Shown: positions 1-14,400 of the stretch, piece after piece
How positions within the stretch are numbered: position 1 is the first letter of the stretch
Layout of the letters: each line of letters opens with the position of its first letter
DNA from: Diphasiastrum complanatum
Lineage: Eukaryota > Streptophyta > Lycopodiopsida > Lycopodiales > Lycopodiaceae
DNA length: 64,000 nt
Reading direction: 5' to 3'
Assembly (NCBI GenBank): GCA_029204225.1
Contig: CM055104.1
Location: forward strand, 24,507,285 to 24,571,284
Notes under the pieces: generated by a model
What the model saw: the letters and a program-made list of their open reading frames with translations, nothing else
Database searches by the model: none
Told to the model about the DNA's origin: nothing
Position numbers and translations under genes: made by a program

Positions 1-783
1 GAATCTATGATAGATGTTTCTCCTTGATAACTCTATTTTCTTCCTACTTCTCCCCCTTTTAATAGGAAACCTCATGAGTTTCCAAGGGGTGCACATCAAT
101 CTAGATTTGCCCTAGGAGAAGTTTTAAAGAAGAGATCCGAGAAAATCTTGAAAGTCAAGAAAGGTGTTGTATCATCGTAACCGAATACTGATAATGTCCC
201 AACAAATTTTTGTGAATGACTTAATAAAAGATCTGCTTTGTTACCCACTCTGACAATTGACCTCTAAATCAGAAAAGGACTTTTTTTAAGATTTAAGTTA
301 GAAAAACAATTTAGAAAATGGTTTTATTAACCATTTCTGTGACATCGTCCAAGGTCAACAGGTAATAAAAAATTACCTTCCAAGGAATCACAAGAAAATG
401 GGTTAATTAATATTTAGGAAATTCACCAAATTTTTCTAATAGAGCAATGTCCAAATAAACGTAGTTTTTAACAGACCATAACGTGCTTATAGAATTTATA
501 CCACTGATCATTGCAAAATGGATTTTGTGCAACAAATATGTCGAAAAAACCACTGTATGCATCAGAATCTAATTTACACAAATTTTTAGGCCATTACAAT
601 TTCACAATTACTTTAACTGCATTTTTTTGAAAACATAGTCTAAGCTTATGGAATTTCTAAAAACTAGTAAACCAAAAAATCAAAAAACCCTGTGCCCTCC
701 CGGACACCCATCCCTTACCTAACATGCAAATTAGAACTATTAGTTTAATAAAAATAAAACTAAAAGTTAACTAATAATTTAAC
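1..783. other. AT-rich non-coding stretch, nothing recognised
   Basis: No open frame with protein-like composition, no RNA gene and no repeat terminus was recognised. The stretch ends at a C-rich tract. Confidence 0.5.
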
Positions 784-791
784 AATTCCAA

Positions 792-870
792 CCCCCCCCC
801 CCCCCCCGCCCCCCCTCTTTCTCTTCCCTCCTAAGCCCTGGCCGTGAGCAGGGGCCCGAGAGGTAAGAGA

Positions 871-917
<47 letters not shown>
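792..917. repeat. Poly-C tract followed by (GA)n microsatellite
   Basis: A run of 16 C (792-807), one G and seven more C is followed about 60 bp later by a perfect (GA)22 array at 874-917. The translated Ser-Leu runs on the other strand are by-products of the dinucleotide repeat and not a gene. Confidence 0.95.
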
Positions 918-921
<4 letters not shown>

Positions 922-2037
922 GGCCAGCGTTCTGAAGGAAACCTTTCCTTCATTATCTGTGCCCCTTTCTTGCATGCAGGTCGAGTGTGGAGGCTTCACA
1001 AATCATGGCCAGGAGCCAACTAGGAGGCTGAGTTCTGATTCATTTTCATTTGAAACAAAAGCTAATCAAGCTTCTGCTTTTGCTTGAAGCATTAACTGTT
1101 TTCCTCTGCTGTTTTTGCAAATAATATGTGCAAGTAGGGCGCATTTACAGTTGCTATGCTTTCATTCATGCATAAGCAACGCTTTCTTACAGATTTTACA
1201 CAAATAAGGTTTCTTAAACCTGAAAAATAGGGTATACTCATCCTCCAATTACTGGATAGACTTTCCTGTAATTCATACCATCATAACATGGCTTTACTGA
1301 TTCACACAAGCCTGCAAAACATTATTAGTTTTCTGAAAAATCTTATTGAACGTCTTTCCTGCTTTTCTTGGATTAAGCCCAAACCCCCGGCTCCATCACA
1401 AGAGCAAAAGACAGCCAATACTAACACATAAACCACAGTTATGTGAAGAACAAGAAGCCATAAGAAATACCAACATAGCCTAAAAAAACCGTTGCTATCA
1501 TGAAAGTGCTCTTAATGAAGTAATCTGCAACATAAGTGATTCAAGAAAACTGGAACTTCCTTCCTAAATACCAATTTGAAGTGCTTAAAAACCGAATTGA
1601 TTATATTCCTGGTAGTACACATACCAGACAACCGATTACACCTCAAAAAAGTGATTCTCTTGAAGAGAAATTTGAATTTTCACCACTTTTTGCTTACCCC
1701 ACTTATTTTCCAAAAAATGTCGAGATTCCGTACCACACAACGAAAAACTCCCTACACCATTCGAGATTCATTCTTGAGCACTAATAAATGGCAAAACGTG
1801 CTTAGAATTGGCTTTGATACCATTATAAAGTCCTAAACCAAGAATCCTATTCAAAGCATGCCAATCACAAGCAACACAAGGGAAACAGATGGTGGACAAA
1901 CCAACCCAGCTAAACCTAGATCGAACGGATCTAGCCCCCAAGTTATGGATCAATCACAAAGAGGAATGAGGCATTACACCAGCAACATATGGCTACCAGT
2001 CATGCAATCAAGCATACACTAGTGAGAGCCCCTCCCA
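918..2037. other. Non-coding stretch, nothing recognised
   Basis: Short overlapping ORFs around 1.54-1.95 kb have no family resemblance. No splice-linked exon chain could be built on either strand. Confidence 0.45.
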
Positions 2038-2214
2038 ATGACTCACTGATAGATCCATAAAATCCACCATAATGAGTTTAGGCCTACAACCGTTAATTAT
2101 GACCTTATACCCATAAGGGCCCCAATTCCCTTATAGTCATAACTAACTTACGGGTTGTTGATCTACCGATCTCTAGCGTGGACACACTACCCGAGACCAG
2201 TCGTGGGCATGACA
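2038..2214 (+). repeat. Dispersed repeat, copy 1
   Basis: This 177-bp block is clearly related, in the same orientation, to 45,173-45,344. Both begin with ATGACTCACTGATAGA, share the block ATGAGTTTAGGCCT and end with CAGTCGTGGGCATGACA. The second copy lies just upstream of a gypsy chromovirus, so the family may be a retroelement leader or LTR fragment. That assignment is inference. Confidence 0.8.
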
Positions 2215-3240
2215 ATAAACTTCTCTGATAATAGGCCACGTATGGTTAAAATACAAACCTCTTCCATGAGAAGAAAAATTTTATTTCACCGACATTTGAT
2301 GTTATCTCAAATCAATTGTAGCTCCATTGGAGGAAAATCTTGCACCATTTCAAGCTACTCTCATCTTGTCTGTAAACATCACTCTACATACAAGGCATAA
2401 TTCAATGTATCATTGAAATATAAGCAAAAACAGTCCTTTCCAAGATAAGTTTTTTCTAAAGTGCCTCTTAAGGGATCCTATGGAGTAAGATCAAAGGAGG
2501 CTCACTTAGATTGTAAATTGTATTTGACATTTTTTCTCAAACAAAGTGAACAACTGCACAGGTAATCAGAAGGAAGACTACCCACTTTCTTCTCTAAACC
2601 ATCAAACCAACTCAACCAAGGCCAAAGTTACAGAAGGTCAAGCTGCGTATTGACTTTGATGGTTGAAGTTAATAGAATCAGTAACTAATGGGGCAAGGGA
2701 GATAGAAGAACGTGAATGGAGAAGAGAACAAGAATATTGTGGAATAGCTCCCCCATTCTAATCGGTTGCTAGGTGCAAAAACAGTCTAATAGACAACTTA
2801 TGCTAAATATAATCACAGCTTCAAGTGTTCTAATTGCCCAACAAGATCTTAAAAATTAATTCATACTCTAAAATAATAATACAGTCCACTGAAGAGATTA
2901 GAGATGGTTTGTGTGTGGTGCTACTGAAATCAGATTCAATGTGAAGTATAGTTCTGAAATAAATGGAAGAGCAGTATGATAACGCGAGTTCCTCAGGCGT
3001 CAAAGACAACCATCGTCTGATCAGAAACTGAGGAGTTGTAGACGTCCGTGTTCTGATCAGAGTGAGTAAACAAGCATGATCAAACAACAATGAAAGTGCA
3101 TTCAATCACAACAAGCATTCATCTACGTTGTACACAGATAAAAGCAAGCTGCTACTATATTACACTGAAGCACAATACAAAATAGAAATTACAACCAAAA
3201 TTGACGACAGAATTGGGAGGCTCAAATAATACATCTCATG
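2215..3240. other. Non-coding stretch, nothing recognised
   Basis: No convincing coding region or terminal repeat was found. The short ORF at 2830-3105 on the minus strand has no recognisable motif. Confidence 0.4.
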
Positions 3241-4060
3241 GACGGAAGAACCCGTAATCTGTGCTTGGATGATCTATTTATAGACTTCATCCGTGTATTA
3301 ATTACATTGAATGCTTGTCACCTAATTAGGAAAGTCGTTGTACTTGGAAGTATATGGCTTCTGTGACAACTGTACACAGTATATATACGGTCAATAATTT
3401 AGCATCGTTGACGCGGACGAGGACATCGCTGGAACGTTCCTCGTTTATTTGAGACGACCTTCAGGATTTTTCTCTCTCTTTGCATTTTTCGCAAGAAGCC
3501 GAAGGTGCCCTAAAAAGATGATGTCTTAAAAACAGCTTAAGGCATGAAAGTAGATGACCTTTGGGAATTTTCTCTCTCTTCGCATTTTTCGCAAAGAGCC
3601 AAAGATGTCTTAAAAGCAGTTAAGCTTTTGAACTATGCAAGTGTCGCATTTTGAGGAAATGCGAAAAAGCCGAAACTGTTGAAAACATAGTGTATTTCTG
3701 CAGACTGTTGAAAAAGTAATGTATTTCTACAGACTTGTTCTGAATGCAAGTTTTGTGGAAGTCGTTGAAGATGGCCAAGTCTTCAATGACTTCAAGTTAT
3801 TAAAGTTGACATCTGAACTTTGAAATTATGACAGGATTGGTTACCCTTTGCTGGAGATCAACTGGAAGCCCGTTGTAAACGTTCTTTAAATAAATTGGCT
3901 GTCTAAGTTTGTGATTCTTGCAGGTATCAAATGAGCAGACGTAGAACCAAAGTTGGTTTCACCTGACCCTAGATCAATGATCAATAAACATGCAGGAAGA
4001 ATCATGAAATAGAAATTAGTCATTCACCAAGGAGAAAACTGTGGGCTTAATTTCCAACAG
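3240..4060 (-). mobile_element. Possible LTR remnant (minus orientation)
   Basis: Read on the minus strand, the segment starts TGTTGGAAATTAAGCC at 4060 and carries a TATA-like TATAAATAG near 3280, as an LTR promoter would. It also contains a tandem duplication (3457-3650). The left boundary and a target duplication were not found, so this is only a suggestion. Confidence 0.3.
3457..3650. repeat. Two-copy tandem duplication, period about 99 bp
   Basis: The two units begin GACCTTCAGGATTTTTCTC and GACCTTTGGGAATTTTCTC. Each continues through a TTTGCATTTTTCGCAA-like block and a GATGTCTTAAAA-like end. They differ by scattered substitutions, so the duplication is not recent. Confidence 0.75.
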
Positions 4061-4996
4061 TAACAACTAAATTGTATAGTCACATGACTATAAAGAGCCA
4101 CTATAATTCTCATTTGATTCTATAAAAGAAAGAGATTTGTACTCTCTATTCTGATTTCAAAAGTATTTACTTTGATTTGTGTATATAATTTGTAGGATTT
4201 TCTTTCGTATCATCTAGAAATTACTTATCACATGTGGATGTCATTTGAATCTTTGCTTAATAATCAATGTATGACTTGAATGATTATAAAAATCTACTAA
4301 GTCATACTAAAACAAAGATGTTCACTATTACTCCATACAATCTACATTGCTGGTACAATTATAGCATAGAACTAGAATGTTGAAGTTCATGATTGATGTA
4401 TCTTGAGCCAGTTAAGTATATTTATTGGAACAAAGATGTATCACATTGGAAACTGTAATGACTAGATAGAATCTTCCAATTCATAACTTGATAATTCAAT
4501 TTGAGCCAGTGAGGAATATGTACTTGATTACGCATGAAAGGAAAATTGGTTGGAATAATCATTTTTCTATTTCAAATATGATTCATTAATCACTTTATAA
4601 AAAAATTCTGAATGCCTTCACATAACATCCATTGATGACCAATATGCCAATTTGTATTACTACACAAATGTAACTTAATATTGTAGTATCATTACAAATT
4701 CATCTCTTTGGAGATTGGTATCTTGTATTATTTGTTATCAAGACAAAAATGTAAATACTATTGTTTTTTTATTCACATTCTTTTCTTTTATCACTTTGAC
4801 CTTCCATCCAACTAATCTATTCAACTAAACAATCGAGCAAAATGAAAGATAGTCACAATGCAAAACATGTGTGAGATGATTAATAACCACAATAATGATG
4901 AGTTTCAATCTCTAATCGTCTTCAACCAAAATTAGGCTTGTAGTGAAATGCATGAAATAGCTCAATGGGCAAAAGTGAGCCCTCTAAAAAATTGTA

Positions 4997-4997
<1 letters not shown>
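4061..4997. other. AT-rich non-coding stretch, nothing recognised
   Basis: No ORF of interest, repeat end or structural RNA was recognised. Confidence 0.45.

Positions 4998-5041
<44 letters not shown>
4998..5041. repeat. (TA)22 microsatellite
   Basis: A perfect alternating TA tract of 44 bp. It is palindromic and likely to be length-variable. Confidence 0.97.
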
Positions 5042-5042
<1 letters not shown>

Positions 5043-6078
5043 CCTTTTTTACTTTTAAATTTCAAAAGAACTTAATCCCCTTTCTTATTAGCTAGTCTCT
5101 CTTCCACGTAGATTTGCATGCTACTTTTGCTTTTGTTGGGCTTTGGCAACTAGCTAGTTGGACTTTCTTACAAAATTCGTGGTAGTCATAAATAAGGCTT
5201 CTTATAGAGACAATTGGGAATTTATATTTTAGATGCCGACCAACTAGAATGCTTTGACCTCAACAAATTCACAATCCCAACATGGTCATTTCATTCTTGT
5301 GAATGACCTACCGTGCTCGAACATGTAATTTTTTAGTACTAATTCCTAGTACACAAGTAGAAATGTGTTGCACAACTTTTGGCTCTGGGGAGATGTCATC
5401 CAAGCCTTCAAAAAGAAATTCAAATCAACTTCAAAGCCTTTTCTCCTCATATCATACTTTTGAACAACAATGATTTTGATAGTAGTGATATTTAGAGAGT
5501 GGGCCTAGGTTGTTATATTGGGAAAATCTAGTTGGACGGAAATGCTCATGAATATGCAAATGAGCAAAACAGGAACAAAGAGAATCAATACTCAACAAAA
5601 ATATCCTACTAGATAACATGAGACTATCAAGTAGGCCCAATAAGGGCAAATATGATTTCTACTATTCCCCCCTTTTTCTCTCGTCTTCTTGCTTTAAGCT
5701 ACTATATTACTTTTGTTTAGAGACTTCACAATCATATCTTTCTTTTATTCATGTCGTTTCTTCATGTATTCTTGCATTAAATCAATGGTCAAAAGTAGTT
5801 TTATGTCACCTTTAAACTAGTAAAATGAGATTCACACCAAATAGAAGATGTCACTTTGACACTTTAAAATTCACAAAAGCATTGAGGGCAATGTTCTTAG
5901 AATAGAAGACGATGTGACAAAATGGGAGGCAACTTATCATTATTTTTTAGTACAATCTAAGTTGCTTTTTAACCAAGTTTTAAGCACTAACTAAGATGAC
6001 TCTGTAATCGAAACTTATAAAGCAACATCCAATTTTGGCAAAAGAATTATGTTTTCAATATGAGGTGGGAAATCTATG
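5042..6078. other. Non-coding stretch, nothing recognised
   Basis: Only short ORFs without family resemblance are present (for example 5452-5649 minus and 5618-5815 plus). Confidence 0.45.
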
Positions 6079-6250
6079 GCTCTTAGATTTTGAGATCCTA
6101 AGCTGAGATGTCATTAGGTCTTAACCCAATCATTGGCTGCCTAGGTTCACAACTCTAAGCTCTTAGATTTTGAGATCCGAAACTGAGATGTCATTGTGTT
6201 ATACCTAAGTTTTAACTCAATCGTTGGTTGCCTAGGTTCACAACTCCAAG
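6079..6250. repeat. Two-copy tandem duplication next to a microsatellite
   Basis: Unit 1 (6079-6158) and unit 2 (6159-6250) both begin GCTCTTAGATTTTGAGATCC and both end with TGCCTAGGTTCACAACTC plus a few bases. Unit 2 carries about 12 extra bases. The array stops just before the (GA)n tract. Confidence 0.9.
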
Positions 6251-6256
6251 TTTGAA

Positions 6257-8177
<1,921 letters not shown>

Positions 8178-8444
8178 TCACTCGTCGGCTATTTCTGTAA
8201 AAATTTTGTGAAGAGATTGTGGCTTGGAAAAAAATGGGCAATGGTCACTTTTCACCTTGAATACCCTTTCAGGGGGATTTAGAGATATTAACTTTTCCTG
8301 CAGAGTAAGAGGTAAGGCTGAGTCTTCTGTTGTCTCTATGTAAAACCGCCTTACCCTCCCATACTTTTCATTGGTCAAATTTAGCTTCTCCAATACCGGA
8401 GCAAACGGAACAGGCCTCATTGCAACTGTTGCCAGTGCCACATC
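8178..8444 (-). CDS. MES11: Methylesterase exon 5 (C-terminal, catalytic Asp/His)
   Basis: The acceptor CTAATGCAG precedes the 88-residue C-terminus beginning DVALATVAMRP. It contains RFYIETTED and SDHCPFFSKPQSLHK, and a TGA stop at 8180-8178. Confidence 0.93.
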   Translation of the reverse strand, partial: DVALATVAMRPVPFAPVLEKLNLTNEKYGRVRRFYIETTEDSALPLTLQEKLISLNPPERVFKVKSDHCPFFSKPQSLHKIFTEIADE

Positions 8445-11400
8445 CTGCATTAGCACCCTTGGTTATAGCAGCAGAAACACAACCACATCCTCAAAGTAAT
8501 AAACAGATCAACCACTTGTATAAAATTAGCCATTCAGGAAGTTCAACGCATAAGCTTCCATTTGAAAAAGGTGGAAACTCAGGTTGCAATATTATGTAAG
8601 GCTACACGATGTGAAATGCTTAACAAGAAAAAGCTCATACATTAAAAAACGGATGCATTTCTGTGACATAGACTTACATGGTAGATGCTTTATGGAAAAG
8701 GATTAGACATGATGCAGCAAAGACTGGCCTGCTGCCGTTATAGAATTATGAAGACCTTAATCATAAGCTGAACACAGATATAAATCTTGCATTTGAAATG
8801 CTGTGTACTTCGAAATTCAAGTTACTTCATGGGCCAAGGAAACATTCTCCAATTGAATATTCTTCAGGTGTGTTCAGGTGAGGCCAGTCTTTAGGTACAT
8901 GGGAAAGCAGTAAATCTCAAAATTCACTTTCTTCACTTTAGGGACCAAGATTCAGGCACCTAATGCAATTCAAAGAAAATTAGCACCTGAAGAAGGTTAG
9001 GGTGTCCCTTGTACAAGATCTTGGAATTTCGGAATTGTGAAGATCATCAAAATTCAATGAAGCAAATTTTATTAAAGATGAGAAAAGCCCCCTTAATGGC
9101 TTTCCATGAAAGATGAGATGCACTCCCAATACCAATTATTTGATTTCGTAGATCTATCTGAACAAAGAGCGGAAATTGGAGCTAAATGGATGTTCAAGTT
9201 GAATATAATGCACTATGACAATCTTATCTAGTCAAAAATCTGAAGCTCCTAATGCAGATACCAAGACAATGTTTCATGGGCGAGTCTCTGAGTCCCAACT
9301 ATTTAAACCTTACTGTTGATTCCTAAATAACATATGCTAAGTGCTGAGTGACCATTGGCTTCAATCAAGCTGAATGTTATAAGATTGAAATTAGAAATGC
9401 TCTTTGGAAATACTTAGTCGCAGGTTTAAGGTTAAGATTTACTAATAATTGATGAGTGATATTAGACTTTACAATGTAGCTTGTAAAAAAGATTCAAAAC
9501 AAGTTAGCGGTCAGAACAACTCTTTGAAATTGTTTTGAAACATAGTGATAGGCACTTGATTATTAATAGCAGGACACCTACTGTTTGAACCTTAACATCA
9601 TATTAGAACTCATAACTTGTCAAACCAAGAATGATGAAACCCATTTTATCTTGCAAGAGAGACTTGTGAGCCTTTGACAAATTTGGGGAGGCAAATTTGT
9701 TGCTTCACACATTGACTAGGTGGCAAGTAGTAGGAAGTTTCATGTGCTCCTATCTGAGATCAGGACAAAATTTGTACGCCCCTCCGTGGCCTCATGGAAA
9801 CCTTTGACAATCTAGTTGTAAGCTTAGAATTGAGAGCAAAATGAATGTAACTTTGATCATAGGCACAAACATGAGGAGGTTTGAAAGGAGGTGGTCTTTT
9901 CTCAAGAACAGGAGTTTCCGTTGTCTTGAGAGGCTAATCCAAAACCCGAGCAAGTTCTATTAAGTTCATCATGGAGGATTGGGTTTCCTTAAGGAAGGTG
10001 CAAGTAAGAACCACAAATAGCTAATGGTAAGAAGAAAATTCTCATGGCTTTATTATGGGAAGCCAAGGTATTCTACAAACGAGTGCAAAAAATGTGTGAC
10101 ATACAAAAGGAGCGCAGAAGCTCAACAAAGAAATGAGTTTATCATAATTTTAGTGAAGGATTAAATGAAGAAAGAAGGTTCCTGTTACCCGTAACAGTTC
10201 TGACCCTACAATACTTCTAGGTGCAGCTAACCACCGGAGGTAGAGGACAGGTTTCTTGCCTCCAATGACACTTTTGATTTTTGATCCCATTAGAATTTTA
10301 CTGAGGACAGTGATCTTTTATCGTTTTTAAAAGTTAGTTCTTTGGGTTTCTTCCAATGACACATTCAAATATTGATCCATTGAAATAAAACTACTCTAAA
10401 CTAGCCATTACCCGTTGAGCTCCATAGTGTTTGTCTATTTGTAAGTCTGATCACCCACCTAAGCGAATCTCTGAATTCTTCCAGTTTTGCTTCTCAGCTT
10501 CATTGCTACAAGAAGGCACTATTTTCTATTAGATTGGCTTTGGAGATCCAATAACATTAAAAAAAAAGAGGGAGTTCATAAAAGTCTCAACATGTTAAAT
10601 TCCAAGAAAATTAGAGAGGGTATTTCATGCCTTTACTTTGATGTAGATGAATTTTTTGAAGGAAAATCACAATAAGAAGCTAGTCCCTAACATTATGGTC
10701 CTTAATGAAACTTGAGACTCAAGAAGTTAACTCCAATGACATATTGGTTGCAGTTTCTCACATTCACAAGACAATGCTTTTCTCATTTTAGCCTGCCATA
10801 GGCTTCTATTGGCCTTGATGTAATGATGCTGAAATGTTTATTGAACAGAATTATTTCCCTTTGTACTGAGTTTTTTCTTCACGAACACCTTCGGCATGTT
10901 CATCCTACTGAGGAAGCACAGGGGAGCCTATTGATGTCTTTGTTCACACCCTGGTGTCACAAGATTGAGCCCTTCTTTCTACGTCAAATTTGCCAGCTTA
11001 ATGAAATACATCCTTTTGGAAAATTAAAGGTATGTGTAGCCTACGAGATATGAATAATTGATGGAGACATATGCAAATCATGGATGCGATCATGGATTCT
11101 TTGCAGATAAGATACAGCAGATGTTACCTTTTGCTAATTCAATAGAAGTTGTAGAATATACCATTCGAATGCTAGAAAAGCGAAGTAATCACTTTCAAGG
11201 TTTTTCAAGATCACTCCTTACTAAGGTGTAGTATGCAATCTGAACCAGCGATATAGCAAAATTGTACTTCCAGAAGCTGTTGATATGGAAATTTTCCATA
11301 CCCCACACAGATTTACAATGGGAACTAAGAGCATTACACTGGCATAGAAATATGGCAATGTTTCAGCAACTGTGCCTAAAGCAGAATCTTTGACCGCAAC

Positions 11401-14400
11401 AGAAAATTAAGGATTTGTGCTAGCTTAAAAGAGAATGTCTATGTTTGTTGACAACAAATATAAAAACCTACAGAGCCAGATTTTTCATCATTCAGACTGT
11501 CTCCTCTTCCTGGTAACCTTTAAATGGATCAAAGCTTCTCACTTCATGACATTTGTATTACAACCAGTAGTTATCAACCTTTTAATAGCCACAAGTTTTC
11601 CTAGCTGTATTACCAGCCATGAACATCATACTTTGTAGAAATATAAATGCACAAACATCAAGGTAAACCCTGCACTGAGTCAAATATACTATTCAAGAAG
11701 AAAATGATTCATTGACTGCATCACAAGTTGGAAAGCAATGAAAGTGCACCTTGGCTGGACATTGGTTGAAAAAAACACCTTTCAACAGAGAACTTTCAAG
11801 CTTAATAGCTGTCGGTGAACTTGAATTTCCATTTGCATAAACAAACTGCTGAGCATTTGGCAAAAGGTTGTCTTCAGACATGACCTGTCATAATACAGAT
11901 AGTTAGAAAATTGGCTGATGCTGTCCTACCTAGTAAACCTGGAGTCAACAAAAAGCTACATTTTTTATGTTGATTTACTTATAGACAACACTGCTTTATA
12001 GACAAAGACCGTTGTGAACAAACAGACACATTAGGAGCAATGCATAGGTAATACTCCATATTCATCAAAATGCAAGCCTTATGAGTGGATATGGAATACT
12101 ATCTGTCCATAAACCCTATACTTGTTCAATAAATTATCTGAAAAAGGGTTATTTGAACAACGATATTGGTACCTCAGATGCAAAAACATCAAAAGCACTT
12201 TGTCCATTGACTACCATTGTCGCAGCAACAAATACTGCCTTAGAAATCTTATGAGGAAAGTGCTCCATTGCATACGATATGCAAGCTCCACCAATATCAT
12301 GGCCAACCAAAATCACCTGCACCCAAGAAAAGTCTCTCTATCAGCCTTAATTGACTTCCCTTTTCAGGAATACATTTTAGGATCCAAAAATAAAAACATG
12401 TGTCTGATTCACTCCAAAAGGATCAACACATACTGGTTCTAAGTAAGAGCACTTAAAACACTAGAAAAGATAGCTGACACCAGCAGCCTAATATGAAAGC
12501 TAAAGGGCCTTCTTAGGAATTCCTCAACACTATTTATTTGCAGACGAAGAGAATGCTTCCTATTGAGAAAAAAAAGTGTTCATCACCAATCCAAAGCAAG
12601 TATCTACTTCATATAACCATAAAAAGCACTCCCGCAATGAACACAAACACACTTGAGCATGTTGCAATATTAGTGAATGGATGCAAACTTTTCCATTGTA
12701 TGATGGGCTTCTGTGATACCAATTAACATTCCTTACCATCTCATCCTCTGCAAGTTTATCAAGAAACTGGAAAAGAGGTTCTGTATGCTGAGCAAGTCCC
12801 GAAACCGTATTAGGATCTGTGGAGTCTATGCCTGATCCTAAGAGGTCAATAGCAGTGGCAACAAAACCTGCCCCTTCAAGAAGAGCTATAGATTTATACC
12901 AGCACCATGCTCCAGTACCTCCTCCATGTATGAGGACAAACTGAATTTTCCCTATCCTGGAAACAGCCCTCACATTCTGCAAGAAATAGGTATAACTGAC
13001 CATTTAGCAAATATAGATTATTGTGCACACACAAACTGCCGTCTTCAACATTGCAAGCCTTTATAAATTTATTGCTAACAAGACCAGAATTCCGTACAGC
13101 ATTTCTTTCACAACAACCAAGCAGGGCATACAGCCAAGAAAACTTGCATCTTGGATGGCTTTTCACTACAAAGTAAACTTCATCCCTTTTCCTTATTCAC
13201 TTTCTCTTTGATAAACTACAATGAGCAATCATGACAATAACTTGATAGATTTATAAATTTTCCCATTCTAGATTTCTTATATTGAGAGTCGACTAATAGG
13301 TTCTCAAAAGGAAAAATTCAGCTCTCAAAATATAAAGATTCAACAGCAGTTCATAACCTTAAACCTTACAACGTGGACCGCCACAGTTGGTGGGCTTGAC
13401 TGGAAATTGCTATGAAAACGGCCCAAAAAAAGAGAAAAACATTTATTTTTATTTGTGACTCAGATTCTCAGAAAAACTTGAATCACTGTTTACTTCAGAC
13501 TGATTCGCATCATTCCACACAACCTGTAACCACCTTCGATTTTGGAACTTGTGTACATACTAGGTGCCCAATCCCAAGTGGCCGCCAGTTAGCATAAATG
13601 AAAATTATGTCCTCTCATTTTAATATTCTATGATTATAGGAATTGAGAGCTTCCTCGAGGGAGAAGTTCTTTTTGAAAGGGCTTTACTATGTTAACATCT
13701 TAATTGTAGGTTCTTTTTTATTGACAGTTCACCGCTCTATTATGCCTTGCAACAATGCTCTCTTAGGTGTCCATGCAAGTGGTGAGCAATTATCTTCGTA
13801 CCCAGTATCAAGAGGTAACAAATGGCCAAAATGAACAAATATCATGCTCAAGGAGCTCAACATGCACGCCAATGAAAAATTTAGAGCTCCAGGAGTTCTC
13901 ATAAATCATTTCTTTTTTTGAATGTCAATGATAGTTGCCAGTGAACCAAGCCTATGGTTACATAGTTTAAAATTTTGTTACCTGCCACATGTCTTACTAG
14001 GGTGTGACAAGCTCACTCAAGTAGCTTTGAGACCAAAGTTAGTGCCTTAGAGAATAAACTTCTCTCCTTGTAACGCTTAATAAAGATGAACTCACTGGGG
14101 CTGATAACCATTTTGGTTTCACCTCAAGGCTAAGAGTTGAGTCCAAGTTGAATGACCAACTTCAAACCTTTATGTGGGCATTTTCATGTGGGTATCACTT
14201 GCATGACCTTGCGCTTGCCACTACACCATCTAGTCAAATTATTTGAGGTCGAACCCTAGGCCTCAACTGCCTTTATTAGTTTATGCCATGCTCAGTGTCA
14301 AGCTCAGTAGTGGCCCTGAGACCAAAGTCAATGTCAATGTCAGTAGTGGCCCGAAGACCAAAGTCAATGTCATACTTAATAGACCTCTCCTTGTATTTGA

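Noticed and set aside
12894-13166. 90-codon ORF over the methylesterase exon 2 region
   Set aside because: Wrong frame relative to the conserved oxyanion-loop reading and it crosses the splice acceptor.
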